From positions 47,780,866 to 47,844,865 of the forward strand of contig CM019717.1 of assembly GCA_009760885.1 (NCBI GenBank): DNA of 64,000 nucleotides, written 5' to 3'. The position numbers were made by a program, and so were the translations under genes. This DNA is from Achatina immaculata. Its lineage: Eukaryota; Mollusca; Gastropoda; Stylommatophora; Achatinidae. The notes under the pieces are model-generated. The model worked only from the letters and a program-made list of their open reading frames with translations. It did not search any database and was not told the origin of the DNA. Shown here one piece after another: positions 1 to 9,350 of this stretch (positions are counted from its first letter, which is position 1; every line of letters starts with the position of its first letter).

Positions 1-203
1 CAAAATATTTAAGTTTTCTCTCTTTAATCCTCTTTACTAGCCAGCCTTCATCAATATTAAGCTCTTGCAGTATAGATATATTTGTTCGTTTTTGTGTCCA
101 CGATATTTGGAGAACTCTTCTATAGCATTTACATTCAAAGGCATTTATGTGCTTCTCAGCTGTTTTGTTAAGTGTCCAGGTCTCACAGGCATATGTTGCG
201 ATG
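1..203 (-). mobile_element. RTE-like LINE fragment, family A (C-terminal coding end)
   Basis: The minus strand reads as the C-terminal part of a non-LTR reverse transcriptase polyprotein, with ATYACETWTL, KHINAFECKCYRR and LVKRI blocks. The same segment recurs about a dozen times in the window (7675, 20553, 25240, 33388, 34138, 39762, 50332, 51820 and 59487 are the clearest), which marks it as an interspersed repeat. This copy runs off the left edge and is cut at about 203 by a different LINE tail on the opposite strand. The RTE-clade assignment is inferred from the C-terminal motif and the short 4-bp tandem tails of complete copies; it was not tested by phylogeny. Confidence 0.75.
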
Positions 204-265
204 TCTGTGTGTGAGAGCTATTTTATTAGGTTAATTACTTCTTCTCTTTTACCTTGAATGTAATA

Positions 266-291
266 TACTGTTCAAAAAAGGAAACGCAACA
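266..291 (+). repeat. Left terminal inverted repeat of the Tc1 element
   Basis: This is the left end beginning TACTGTTCAAAAAAGGAAAC. Its reverse complement, with two substitutions, occurs at 1759-1784. Confidence 0.9.
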
Positions 292-474
292 CTACTGTAG
301 TCGTAATGGACACAAAGTTTCAAACTTGTATCAACATTTTATTTTACGGAATTAATGTTTCAATCTTGGCATGAAGAAACTTTAAGACTTTAATAAGGAA
401 ATGATGTTAATTAAATTTGGTTTGGACTTTTATTCTTTGCTACTGAGGCCTCCGTTTTAGCAAGCTGTATGACC

Positions 475-1467
475 TCATCTGGCCTGTATCAGAGAGCGAC
501 ATCTCCTTGACATGGATCCGATTAGCCGTTGGATCTGTTGTTGTGAGATGGCTGCCCACTCTTCCTGCAGTGCAAAAGATAACTGTCGGAGATTGGATGG
601 CTTCACGTCTCGCTGGCGGACTTGTCTGTTGAATTCATCCCATAAGTGTTCTATTGGGTTCATGTCTGATGACATGGATGGCCACGGAATGGTCTGGACG
701 TTGTTGTCAGATAGGAACTGGGTGGTGAGTTGTGCCACATGAGGTCGAGCATTATCCTGCTGAATAATCTACCCTGGTGCAGCCAGAAGCGGAAGGACGT
801 GAGAATGACGAATTTCAGCGACGTATCGTTGGGTATTCAGACTTCCTTCAATTTGCACCAGGTCACTTCTTCCCATGAAGTTGATCGTCCCCCACACCAT
901 TACAACTCCATCACCACGTGGAGGAGCCTCGTCCACGTAGTTCTGGGCGTAGCGCTCATGGACTCTGCAGTAAACTCTTCTCCGTCTGTCGTGTTGCTGG
1001 AGCAGAAAGAATGATTCATCACGAAACCAAACCCTTCTCCAATCATTCGCAACGCTCCATTGACGATGCTGGTTCGCCCACTGTAGTCGATTCTGGCGAT
1101 GGCGGTCAGTAAGAACAGGACCTCTGTAGGGTCTTCTAACCCAAAGACCCGCGTCGTGCAGCCGGTTCCTGACCGTTTGATCTGAAATTCGACGAGCTGC
1201 TGTCATTGACTGGACTGTTGAGGACGCAGATGCAAATCGATTCCTGAGGTGACGCAGCCGTATGAAGCGGTCTTCGGCAGGAGATGTGACTATGGGTCTT
1301 CCACTGCACGGCCAGTCTGCAACTGAGCCAGTTTCTTGAAATCGTCTCCAAAGGCAACTAATGGTGCGTCTAATCATATTAAATTGTCTGGCCACTACAC
1401 TTTGTGACTGTCCAGTCTGGAAACATCTAATGGTGATGATTCGTTGTTCTGTAGTGAGATGAGCCAT
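475..1467 (-). pseudogene. Tc1-type transposase, one in-frame stop
   Basis: The frame starts at the ATG at 1467 (MAHLTTEQRI) and runs 330 codons to 475. The first 100 residues carry two helix-turn-helix DNA-binding regions typical of Tc1 transposases (VVARQFNMIRRTISCLWRRF and a second block near ISDQTVRNRL). The catalytic triad is visible: D in WFRDESFF, D in QQDNARPH, and E in MNPIEHLWDE, with exactly 34 residues between the last two, giving the DD34E class. The only lesion I see is a TAG at 769-771, about seven codons before QQDNARPH; reading continues in the same frame after it. An in-frame methionine upstream (1536) would add 23 residues but does not resemble the family N-terminus. Confidence 0.93.
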
Positions 1468-1758
1468 ACTTGTGCATTGAATTTTCAAATGAATTGATTC
1501 GAGAAGTGTCAATCTTTTATAGGCATTCAGTAACATGGTCGGGAAGTTTTGTGTTCAGTAAGTTTCACGGGATTCTCTTGAACCTGTCATGAGTTATTGT
1601 CAAAAATGCTGTTTTGACTAGTGTCGCTATTCTGTGCTCATGAATCATCTGCTGATTACAATTCAGGTCAGCACATGAAGCTGATGTCCAAATGAACGTT
1701 TCAGGCAATTTGTCCTTGTCTGATCAGCAAACTTCAGTTTAAATCGCAACATTGTATT

Positions 1759-1784
1759 TGTTGGGTTTCTTTTTTTGAACAGTA
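1759..1784 (-). repeat. Right terminal inverted repeat of the Tc1 element
   Basis: The top strand ends TTTTTTTGAACAGTA. Read on the minus strand it matches the left terminus at 266. Confidence 0.9.
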
Positions 1785-1945
1785 TAGTTTAATCTTACAC
1801 TCTTTGGATATGTTTTTTTCCTTAATGTAATTTGTATATTTGTATTAAATCGAGTGTGTGGGAAGAATGAAAGATGGAGTGATGAAGGGCAAAATGTAAG
1901 ACTGACCTGCGTACTCAATTCTTTACCCTTTAAAAATAAAGATCA

Positions 1946-1981
1946 TTCATTCATTCATTCATTCATTCATTCATTCATTCA
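1946..1981 (+). repeat. (ATTC)n LINE tail microsatellite
   Basis: About eight ATTC units directly follow the polyadenylation-like AATAAAGAT of the family D LINE. A related ATTC/GAAT repeat ends the paralogue at 21441-21455. Confidence 0.85.
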
Positions 1982-2084
1982 ATATTCCCTTGAAGGGTGT
2001 ACGGTCGGTGTGCACATTTTCATCTCATATGCACAAAAATATCGATGTGCAAATGTGCGTAGTAAATGTGTGTGTGTATATATC

Positions 2085-2452
2085 TTATATCCTTTCCGTG
2101 CTGTTAAACGTCACATAGGGCTCGCAATGCAGTTCGCCAATTTTTCCTGTTTTCAGCGAGCTTTTCAACCTCATCAAGGGATTTTATGCCTGTTAATTTG
2201 GCCTCTCTTAACAATGTCCTCTTTAGAGTTTCAAGTGGTCTGCCCCTTTTTCTTCAGCCTGTTGTGTTCCATTTGATAGCTTGTTCTGGGATTCTCTGAT
2301 TGTTTCTTCTCATCACGTGACCAACATACGTCCATCTCCTTTTCCTGATCACCCATGAGACTGGTTGTTGTTCAGTCATCTGTCTTATGTCTGCATTGTT
2401 CTTGAATTTGTTCCACTTGATGCCGAGTATTTTCCTTAGGCATTTGTTTTCA
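2085..2452 (-). mobile_element. LINE fragment, family C (C-terminal end)
   Basis: The minus strand reads as the end of a non-LTR reverse transcriptase with ENKCLRK, WNKFKNN, VIRKRRWTYVGHV and KRGRPLETLK blocks, ending near ALCDV followed by GACGTTTAACGGCACGG. Closely similar copies lie on the + strand at 37985-38400, 28740-28875 and 43431-43500. Stops and frameshifts make it non-coding. The extent is taken from the match to the 37985 copy. Confidence 0.8.
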
Positions 2453-2465
2453 TATATATAGTATA

Positions 2466-2526
2466 GCAGGTTTATCCTGTTATTTACTGTGCAGGATAAT
2501 ATATATAAAACAGGATAAACCTGCTG
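2466..2526. repeat. Inverted repeat (hairpin), 17-bp arms
   Basis: AGCAGGTTTATCCTGTT at about 2466 is complementary to AACAGGATAAACCTGCT at about 2510, with an AT-rich loop of about 27 bp. It adjoins the end of the family C LINE fragment. It could be a foldback element end; no other copy was seen. Confidence 0.65.
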
Positions 2527-2774
2527 TAATTTTAGTTACTGGTATTTAGTTAATTGTAATGATGATTTCTTTGTTTACTTATTGAGTTGCTACAAAACTA
2601 TCGAAACTACGTCATAAAGGACCAGCGGAAACATCCGATCCGAAAGTCATCTCTCAACAAAAAAGAAACAGGAAAGGAAAAACATCCACCATCGTTGTAT
2701 TTTTCATGATCACAGTTATAACACGCAGCAACATCTGGAAACTGGAAAATAAACGTAGCAGTTTCATTTTTCCT

Positions 2775-2925
2775 TGTGCACGCGGCCGCGCAGGAGCACT
2801 GCTTAGAGGGAACAGTGGTCATAACCCGCTCACAGACCAATACCATACTGTAGCCCAACACCTCCACTTCATCGGCTGTAAAGAACACCAGCTCACAGTT
2901 ACAGGGAGGTAGCAAAGACAAGACA
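2775..2925 (+). repeat. Unclassified interspersed repeat X, copy 1 (3' part)
   Basis: This segment shares ordered blocks with 5530-5835 and 49430-49745, including ATAACCCGCTCACA, CACTTCATCGGCTG and ACACCAGCTCACAGTT. All three copies are diverged and lack long ORFs. I do not recognise the family, and the strand is arbitrary. Confidence 0.6.
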
Positions 2926-3033
2926 AAATCTAAATGAAAAGTAAGAGAACACAGTTTTGTAGGATTAGACCTCGAAAAAATCGTAGACAAAGCACTTTAG
3001 TGAGACGTGAGAGAAAGAAAAATAACAAGAGAA

Positions 3034-3125
3034 TTACCTGGGATTCGAACACGGACTCGGGTAGGACGGGCAGCCGTGTAGCCACGAGAGAACAGCGTAC
3101 TAACCACTGCGCCAACTAGCACCCC
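3034..3125 (-). mobile_element. tRNA-derived SINE head
   Basis: The minus strand shows a tRNA-like A box (TGGCGCAGTGGTTAGTACGC) and a B box (GTTCGAATCCC) about 45 bp apart, inside a region that would fold poorly as a tRNA because the arms do not pair fully. Pol III promoter spacing and the repeat-rich setting suggest a SINE 5' end rather than a working tRNA gene. Confidence 0.6.
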
Positions 3126-4291
3126 CATGTTACTAATGACTAAGCACCTTTACTTCATGTAATAAGTATTCGTTCGTTTGTTATTGTTGTTCAAGTATGC
3201 ACCAGACACGGCAGGAGACCGTGTGTACGTTTGTCTAAGAGTTAGTACCTGCTAGAGAGACTGAATATAGGCTACGGAATTTCTGTGTCACGACCTCGTT
3301 TCTTTCCGGGTGTCATGATCCCTCGTGTCTACTGAACAGTTACTAATGACTATGCCAATAAACATCTTTTTTGGGGGCGTGGTAGTTGACGCAATGGACG
3401 CTGCTGAGGACGACGTATAGGAGTGATAAGAATCAAAAGATAGACAAGAAGGTTCTCTTCCAGGTGAATATTAACCCTTTCTTCCACTTCTTATATTATT
3501 ATTATTATTATTAAAGTTTGCTTGATCTATTATTTGTAACAAAAAGAAGTAATAACATTTACGTTGATAAAAATGGTACCAACCATTATGAAAACATTAA
3601 TCTTTCACTCTGTAATTAATTTCCATGCTCTACCAGAATGCACTTTGATAAGAAATTTTGCTAGAAAGAAACTGGGAGCAAGTTTCTCCAAGAAATGGGT
3701 TGAGTTAGAAACTGTCTCTTGTACATTTTGTTTAGAATGAACTTTGATGCGCATAGATGTGCAAAGATCTACCAACACTGCCAGTGCTATTTCGGAGTCA
3801 AAGAATGAAGTAAAAGATTAGTCTGTACTTCACTGCAATTATATAACAAATTGTTTACACAGTTTTGTAAAGGTTTCAGCTTAGTAAATAACTCCATCTG
3901 GAACCAAAGAGAGGAAAAGAGTTAAATACGAGGGACACAGCAAACTGAAAATATTTCGCAGCCAAACGTTCTTGGGCATAATGATGATGGTGATGACGAA
4001 GATGACAACGTTAATGATTGTAAAATAAAGCAAATCCACTCTCTGATTTTTTTTTTACATAGAAATGGACGACGATAAGGATAAATTATAGTATCTTATC
4101 GCAGTTTAGTTTTTCTACGCAGTTTATTTCATCTCTACCTGTAACATAATGTGTAACCATTTCTTCTTCTCGGCTTTTAACATCTGGATCGTAAACAGTC
4201 GCATGATAATTTTTTTTTAACCTGCATTAATATGTTTACATACGTGTCTTTGGTGCTTCTACACACATTCTCACCTTTCCCCCCGTATTCG
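3126..4291. other. No gene seen
   Basis: This is AT-rich sequence with many stops in all frames. It holds a short (TTA)n run at about 3493 and short A or T runs. No repeat copy elsewhere in the window was recognised. Confidence 0.5.
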
Positions 4292-4386
4292 TTATCAGCT
4301 TAGTCGAGAACTTATTATCAGCTTAGTCGAGAACTTATTATCAGCTTAGTCGAGAACTTATTATCAGCTTAGTCGAAAACTTATTT
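4292..4386. repeat. 23-bp tandem repeat, about 4 copies
   Basis: The unit contains TCAGCTTAGTCGAGAACTTA and is repeated nearly without change; the last copy has GAAAACT in place of GAGAACT. Confidence 0.9.
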
Positions 4387-4526
4387 TAAAAAATTAGAAA
4401 AATTCTCTGTCTTTCTTGTTTTAAATTTGTGCGTTATTTCAAAGCATATATTATTTCCAACACGCTCAATAATAGAGAAATTTACCCAATAACTTCTAAA
4501 ATATAGGTATTCTAGATGAATTATTG

Positions 4527-4806
4527 GCGGCCTGTTTAGTTGAGTGGTTAGGCGCTCGGTTTACTAATCCAGTGGTAGGCTCAATTCCCAGCAGTGGGAT
4601 TTTTTTCTAGTGCACAATGTCCCGGGGTTCACCCAGCCTAAAAAAAAAAAAAAAGGGTACCACAGAAATCTGAGAAGGTAAAGTGGCCAGGCGTGATACT
4701 GACCACATCACACTTTCATGTGCCGAAGGTCGTGGAAAATACGGGCCTAACACCGTATTCCCCAATATGCCTTAATGGCATGGAAACGGAAATTTTACCT
4801 TTTATG
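4527..4806 (+). mobile_element. tRNA-derived SINE, family S1
   Basis: The head is tRNA-like: an A box in GAGTGGTTAGGCGCTCGG and a degenerate B box in GGCTCAATTCCC. The body has GGTAAAGTGGCCAGGCGTGA, ACTTTCATGTGCCGAAGGTC and TATGCCTTAATGGCATGGAA, and the tail is TTTTACCTTTTA. Other copies lie at 12955, 34855 and, inverted and headless, 47244. Such elements are transcribed by RNA polymerase III and mobilised by LINE proteins in trans. Confidence 0.85.
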
Positions 4807-4946
4807 AAAGTTGAAATTATGAAATAGATTAGATGAAATATCTCATATCTGAAAAGAAATTTATCCCGCTCGATGGGTAAAAATTATGAACGCTATTTTT
4901 CAATCAGAGATATAGATTCCTATTGCTGTTACATTTTTCTAGACTC

Positions 4947-5048
4947 GGTTAGTCATTTGCATGTCCATTTGCGGAACTTTGCCTCCCTAACAGCTCTCCT
5001 GTAGGACTCTCGCAAGATGCCCTGCTGCTGATGCATCCATTTTCTAGA
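4947..5048 (-). mobile_element. RTE-like LINE fragment, family A (3' end only)
   Basis: The segment matches the last 100 bp of family A. On the + strand it reads TTAGTCATTTGCATGTCC and then GGAACTTTGCCTCCCTAACA, the complement of the KFRKGHAN end of the polyprotein. It is severely 5'-truncated. Confidence 0.8.
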
Positions 5049-5529
5049 GTACAATCCAGAAATTTTCCTCTCTAATTTAATTTTGTTCCTACGTTTAAAA
5101 AAAAATTAATGCCTTTCTTTTCTTTTATTTTACCTTCTACGGCTCTTTCTGTTGATCTTAGGGGGGAAAATCTCACCTACGTAGAGCGTATCATGTTACC
5201 TGGCTTCATTTTGCTCACGCGCCCAGCACCCTGGATAAGCATCGCGCTAGATATCGTACTCACATCAGCACATGCACAAACACCTGGCGTGCTTATCTCG
5301 CTTCGTGGAGTAGATGACTGACCGTATCTCACCATTATATTCCAATTTCCCTGAGCGGAAATGTAACATGTTTATCGAACAACACTTTCTGTTTTAAAGA
5401 GTAGTTACGTTTTGAACACAGAAAAAACAAACCTGTATACATCTTTGATGAAGTATAAGAGGAAGGTAAAGACGCTGTCCAGGCTGGCAATCAGCGACCC
5501 ACAACTGACACGCTGGCGTCAGAGTAGGC
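5049..5529. other. No gene seen
   Basis: Short open stretches only, none with recognisable motifs or splice-bounded homology. Confidence 0.45.
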
Positions 5530-5835
5530 GAACCACAGCTGACCAACACTCTACCCCATCTCTCCGTTGGTGGCCCCCCAGTAACAGGCCTAGCCAGGCT
5601 AACGGGGGCAGGGATGGCCATAATCCTCATTGTGACGGAGTCTGCTAAAGAAACATTTCACACACACACTCCCATCCCTGCTTTTGTGTGTGTGTGTGTG
5701 TGTGCTCCACCCAGGGCCTGAAAAGATAGCTGCCATAACCCGCACTCAATCCGACACTATGCTGTGGTTCAACATCCTCACCGCATCGGCCGAAAAGAGC
5801 AGCCTCGCAATTTCAGAGAGACTGAAGAAGACGAA
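5530..5835 (+). repeat. Unclassified interspersed repeat X, copy 2
   Basis: Shares with 49430-49745 the ordered blocks ATCTCTCCGTTGGTGGCCCC, TAACAG, GAGTCTGCTAAAG, then an ACACAC/GTGTGT region, CTCAATCCGACACTA and CACCGCATCGG. The shared order over about 300 bp indicates a common repeat rather than chance. The family is unknown to me. Confidence 0.6.
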
Positions 5836-6466
5836 GAATGAAGTTTATAAATCCACTGCATTCACTTTGTAAATCGTCCTTTAGAAGTTCTTCAGGCAGC
5901 ATTGAGGACTGGGGTAGAAGTGACGAAAGACCTAGCCACATGAAGAAAGACTCAGCTTTTGGGTACAAGATTATCGGAGGGGGATGTAGACTTAGCGGGG
6001 GTGCTAAGTCCACACTGGGGAGATTTTAGGGGAGGGACAGGACCTGAAACCCAACTAAAACCCTTACTTCGTGGCCTATGTACTACCGTACTGGGTGGCC
6101 AGCCATAAATCCATTTCATCTACAACCCAGGATCTCCCCTCCAAGGATACTGCGTGCCAGTTATGAAGCAAATCACATACATTCATTACATGCATTACGC
6201 ATTACAAAGTCAAGCATTTCAATCAATCAGTATTTTTATTATACATACCAGACACATCATTTTAACGCTACAACAGACTTGCATGCATAGGATGACAACA
6301 TATATCATCATGAATGGAACACATATGACATAATATAAAATGTATAACTCTCTGAAACATATGTGCCAGGATGGCCTGGGCTCTTCCGGCCCTCATAAAC
6401 AAAGCATACACTCTCATAAAATTGTGCCGACGCACTCATTAACATATACACCCAATGCTGCTACGA

Positions 6467-6655
6467 ATCCACCTGTCCATACTCCACAAATCTCCATTTG
6501 TGCTAATGCACTGAATAAACGAATATCTCCAATCCACCTCCCGATACTACACAAAATCTCCATTTGTGCTAATGCACTGAATATCATGAAATATCTCCAA
6601 TCCACCTCCCCATACTACACACAAGCTCCATTTGTGCTAATGCACTGAAACATAA
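6467..6655. repeat. About 66-bp tandem repeat, 3 copies
   Basis: Each unit contains CTCCATTTGTGCTAATGCAC followed by a variable link and AATATCTCCAATCCACCTCC. It lies among ORFs that only reflect this repetition. Confidence 0.85.
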
Positions 6656-7124
6656 ACATATGATCGACCTTCATTGTATGCCCATCTTAATCACAACGAA
6701 TAATCAACAGGAATCATCGAATCGTCATAATCGACGAGAAAGGACATAAACTCTGCAAGACATTGATTTCACACGCATTATATCAAAATAGTATGAGTGG
6801 GCTAGGGCTAAATATATTACGATAGCCATGGCCAGACGAAACGAACTTAGCTCGCATAGACTCTCAAGTTCGCTCACTTTTGCCACGCTTTCTTCCTTAT
6901 TTATAAGCCTTGCACTTCCAGGCGCGTGGAAAATGATGCGTCACTCCCACACCGTATACTCGTGGAAATTACGCGTGACCCCTCACAGGGAAACGAGGCC
7001 CAAATTTGGAAGCAAAAGATGCAAAAGCAGAGGAATAGTTTCTCTGTAAACGTATATATAAAACTAAATATACACGCATAAATGTGCGCACAGCCATTGC
7101 AGTGAAGCTGTCGTAATAAAATGT

Positions 7125-7159
<35 letters not shown>

Positions 7160-7199
7160 TATCACTTTCCATACCCCCTCTTGTTACAAAGCACCCAGA
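6656..7199. other. No gene seen; (TC)n microsatellite at 7128-7157
   Basis: No motif-bearing ORF is present. The only clear feature is a dinucleotide TC run of about 30 bp. Confidence 0.5.
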
Positions 7200-7470
7200 T
7201 TGGTATCTCACCTCACAAGTCCTGCTTTAAGCATTCACAATACGTCACGACACGCACTCTCAGACTTCTTCCAAGTAACAGCTGAGTTCTCTCCCCTTTC
7301 CCCCTATTTTTATCCGCTTTATTTGTTGTATATCATTCATGTGAACTTATATTTTCTCTTCTTTTTTCTGTCTATTTGGCCTGTATGTTTTTGTATGATT
7401 AATGTGTAAACCGAAACGTTAGAACTGTGACCTCGTTGATAAAGCTGTTCCTGCTTTTGTTTCAAGTAGT
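7200..7470 (+). mobile_element. Probable Penelope-like element 3' UTR remnant
   Basis: The end of this stretch (CCGAAACGTTAGAACTGTGA, then GATAAAGCTGTTCCTGC) matches the end of 40400-40745, which has GTCGAAACGTCACAACTGTG and AATAAAGCTGTTCCTAC. The CTCACG-CGAAACGT phrase is also close to the 3' UTR of the Penelope-like element at 62560. It is non-coding here; the family link is inferred from these short matches. Confidence 0.5.
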
Positions 7471-7674
7471 CTAACATGAGCAAAGGCGATTGGTCCTTGC
7501 TTGACAAACACTTCTTCTCGTTAATAGCCCAATATGCAAATTTAACAATGGTAAAATCAGCCGTCAGAGGATCTGTGGAGCAAAATGATGGTCAGAAATT
7601 CACAAACAAAATATATCTGCTTCAAACCCACCTTACAAGACGGAAAAAAATGTATTTGTCTCGTGTATATCCAC

Positions 7675-7931
7675 ATTAGATTAAAGAGAGAAAACTGAAA
7701 TATTTTGGGCACATTAAACGTCATGATAATTTAGAGAAGACCGTATTGGAAGGATACATAATGGGAAAAAGAAAAAGAGGAAGACCAAGACGAAGATGGC
7801 TGCAAGACGTCGTTGACGATCTGGAAATGGATGCAACAGCAGCAGGCCATCTTGCTCACAACCGAGAGGCCTACAGGAGTGCTGTTTGGGAGGCAAAGTT
7901 CCGCAAGGGACATGCAAATGAATGAATGAAT
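7675..7931 (+). mobile_element. RTE-like LINE fragment, family A, with (AATG)n tail
   Basis: The + strand reads RLKERKLKYFGHIKRHDN, EKTVLEGYIMGKRKRGRPRR and WLQDVVDDLEMDA, ending KFRKGHANE followed by (AATG)n. This is one of the least degraded 3' ends of the family and shows the natural terminus with a 4-bp tandem tail, as in RTE-clade LINEs. It is 5'-truncated, so it has no endonuclease or polymerase domain. Confidence 0.85.
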
Positions 7932-8211
7932 GATATCCATATTTACAGATCGTTTTGTATTCTTTTGTCTGTTGTCCGTATTTATGTGACATGAAGTACA
8001 GTTCATATTTACAGATCACTGTGTGTCTCTTGTCTGTTGTCTACATTTATGTGTCATGAAGTACAGCTTCTGCATAAATTGAAATGATAGAGAAACTTAC
8101 AAATGGGCTGTTAAAAGTGGTGAACACTTAGGCACTTTGTGCCCAGTAAACAAGCCGGAGGGCTGATCAGTTTTCTGTAGTTGTAAACACGAGTCCTTCG
8201 CACCAGAGGCC

Positions 8212-8690
8212 GCATTGAACATTCTGAAACGCAGTCATCATGTCTGTGAGCGTCCTTAAACACGATCATCCAGTCTGTTAACGTCCTGAAACACGATCAT
8301 CCAGTCGGTGAATATCCTGAAACACAATCATCCAGTCGGTGAATATCCTGAAACACGATTATCCAGTCGGTGAATATCCTGAAACACAATAATCCAGTCG
8401 GTGAATATCCCGGAACACAATCATCCAGTCTTTGAACATCCTGAAACACGATTATCCTGTGAACTTCTTAAAACACGATCACCTGGCCAGGTGAACATCT
8501 TGAAACATGATCATCAAGTCTGTGAGCATTCTGAAACACGATCAAGTCTGTGAACATCTTGAAACACAATCGCCAGGCTGGTGAACATCTTGAAACACGA
8601 TCAACATCAAGTCGGTGACCGCCCTGAAACACAATCATCGAATCAGTAACGAATTCGGTTAACATCCTGAAACAACAATGAAATCGGTGA
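8212..8690. repeat. About 31-bp minisatellite, about 15 copies
   Basis: Units vary around CCTGAAACACGATCATCCAG followed by TCGGTGAATAT. Copies have length changes and substitutions, so the array is old. A reverse-complement piece of the same unit lies at 8965-9040. Confidence 0.9.
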
Positions 8691-8964
8691 ACATCGTCAA
8701 CCTCGAGTCACAGCAACCACAGAAGCACAGTTATCGAGCCGGATGAGGAGTGTGCCAAAGCGGTTTTGTTTAATTTTCAGAACAGTTCCCAGGAGTACGG
8801 AGACAATCGTCCTTTCACACTCCGGCTCCTAGGATAAAGCAACACAAACAGCCGGCTTAAATGCTGTCCCCGTGGAAGTAGATAAGATAAGAAAGTGATA
8901 ACAGGACCACTGCTGCAATTAGGCCAACCAGACGGCAGCTTAGGGCACGGACCTCAGGTGGTTG

Positions 8965-9040
8965 TGTCTCTTGATGTTTACCGACTTGATAATTGTTATT
9001 CAGGATATTCACCGACTGGATTATCGTGTTGTAGGATGCT
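8965..9040 (-). repeat. Inverted copy of the 8212-8690 minisatellite
   Basis: GGATATTCACCGACTGGATT and TATCGTGTTGTAGGATG on the + strand are the reverse complement of the upstream unit. About two units are present, separated from the main array by about 275 bp. Confidence 0.75.
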
Positions 9041-9296
9041 GACTGCGGGGCAACAGATGCAAATGGCTTAAGTCGTGACCTATGTGGGCACAGAATTTTG
9101 TATAAATCAGTTGTTCTACCTTCGAGGAAAAAGTAGTAAAGCAGAAGTCATGGCTTAGGTGGTGACTAACTCCGATTTAAGTTCTGCACGTTTAGTCCTA
9201 GAATTTTCTCACATGTGTTTCGAATTGAAAAGTAAGACGTGCTGTATTCCTATAAGAAGTTTTGGCGGCAGCGAGCGTATAAAAGAAAGAAAGATA

Positions 9297-9300
<4 letters not shown>

Positions 9301-9345
<45 letters not shown>
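9301..9345. repeat. (GA)n microsatellite
   Basis: An uninterrupted run of about 22 GA units. The arginine/glutamate-rich ORF across it is an artefact. Confidence 0.95.

Positions 9346-9350
<5 letters not shown>

Larger units (their letters stand above)
266..1784 (-). mobile_element. Tc1/mariner (DD34E) DNA transposon, nearly intact
   Basis: A 1.5-kb element is bounded by inverted terminal repeats that start TACTGTTCAAAAAA at both ends and match over about 26 bp with two differences. It is flanked by a TA duplication at 264-265 and 1785-1786, the hallmark of Tc1/mariner integration. It encodes one transposase on the minus strand, complete in frame except for a single nonsense codon. It sits in a LINE tail whose unoccupied paralogue is at about 21600-21640, so the boundaries are well defined. 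It appears recently inserted but not autonomous in this copy. Confidence 0.92.
203..1981 (+). mobile_element. LINE 3' end (family D), split by a Tc1 element
   Basis: Positions 203-265 and 1785-1981 are the two halves of a LINE 3' untranslated region ending in an (ATTC)n tail. A paralogous copy lies on the opposite strand at 21425-22180. There the same sequence is continuous and is preceded by a reverse transcriptase C-terminus with a SLAYSVVQLWNTLP-type motif, common in CR1/L2/Jockey-group LINEs. Here the copy is 5'-truncated and carries a Tc1/mariner insertion at a TA site. No coding sequence of its own remains. Confidence 0.75.

Noticed and set aside
4527..4606. tRNA gene (also 34855, 10084, 3034)
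   Set aside because: A and B boxes are present but the arms do not pair as a cloverleaf and the same 250-bp body follows several copies, so they are SINE heads.
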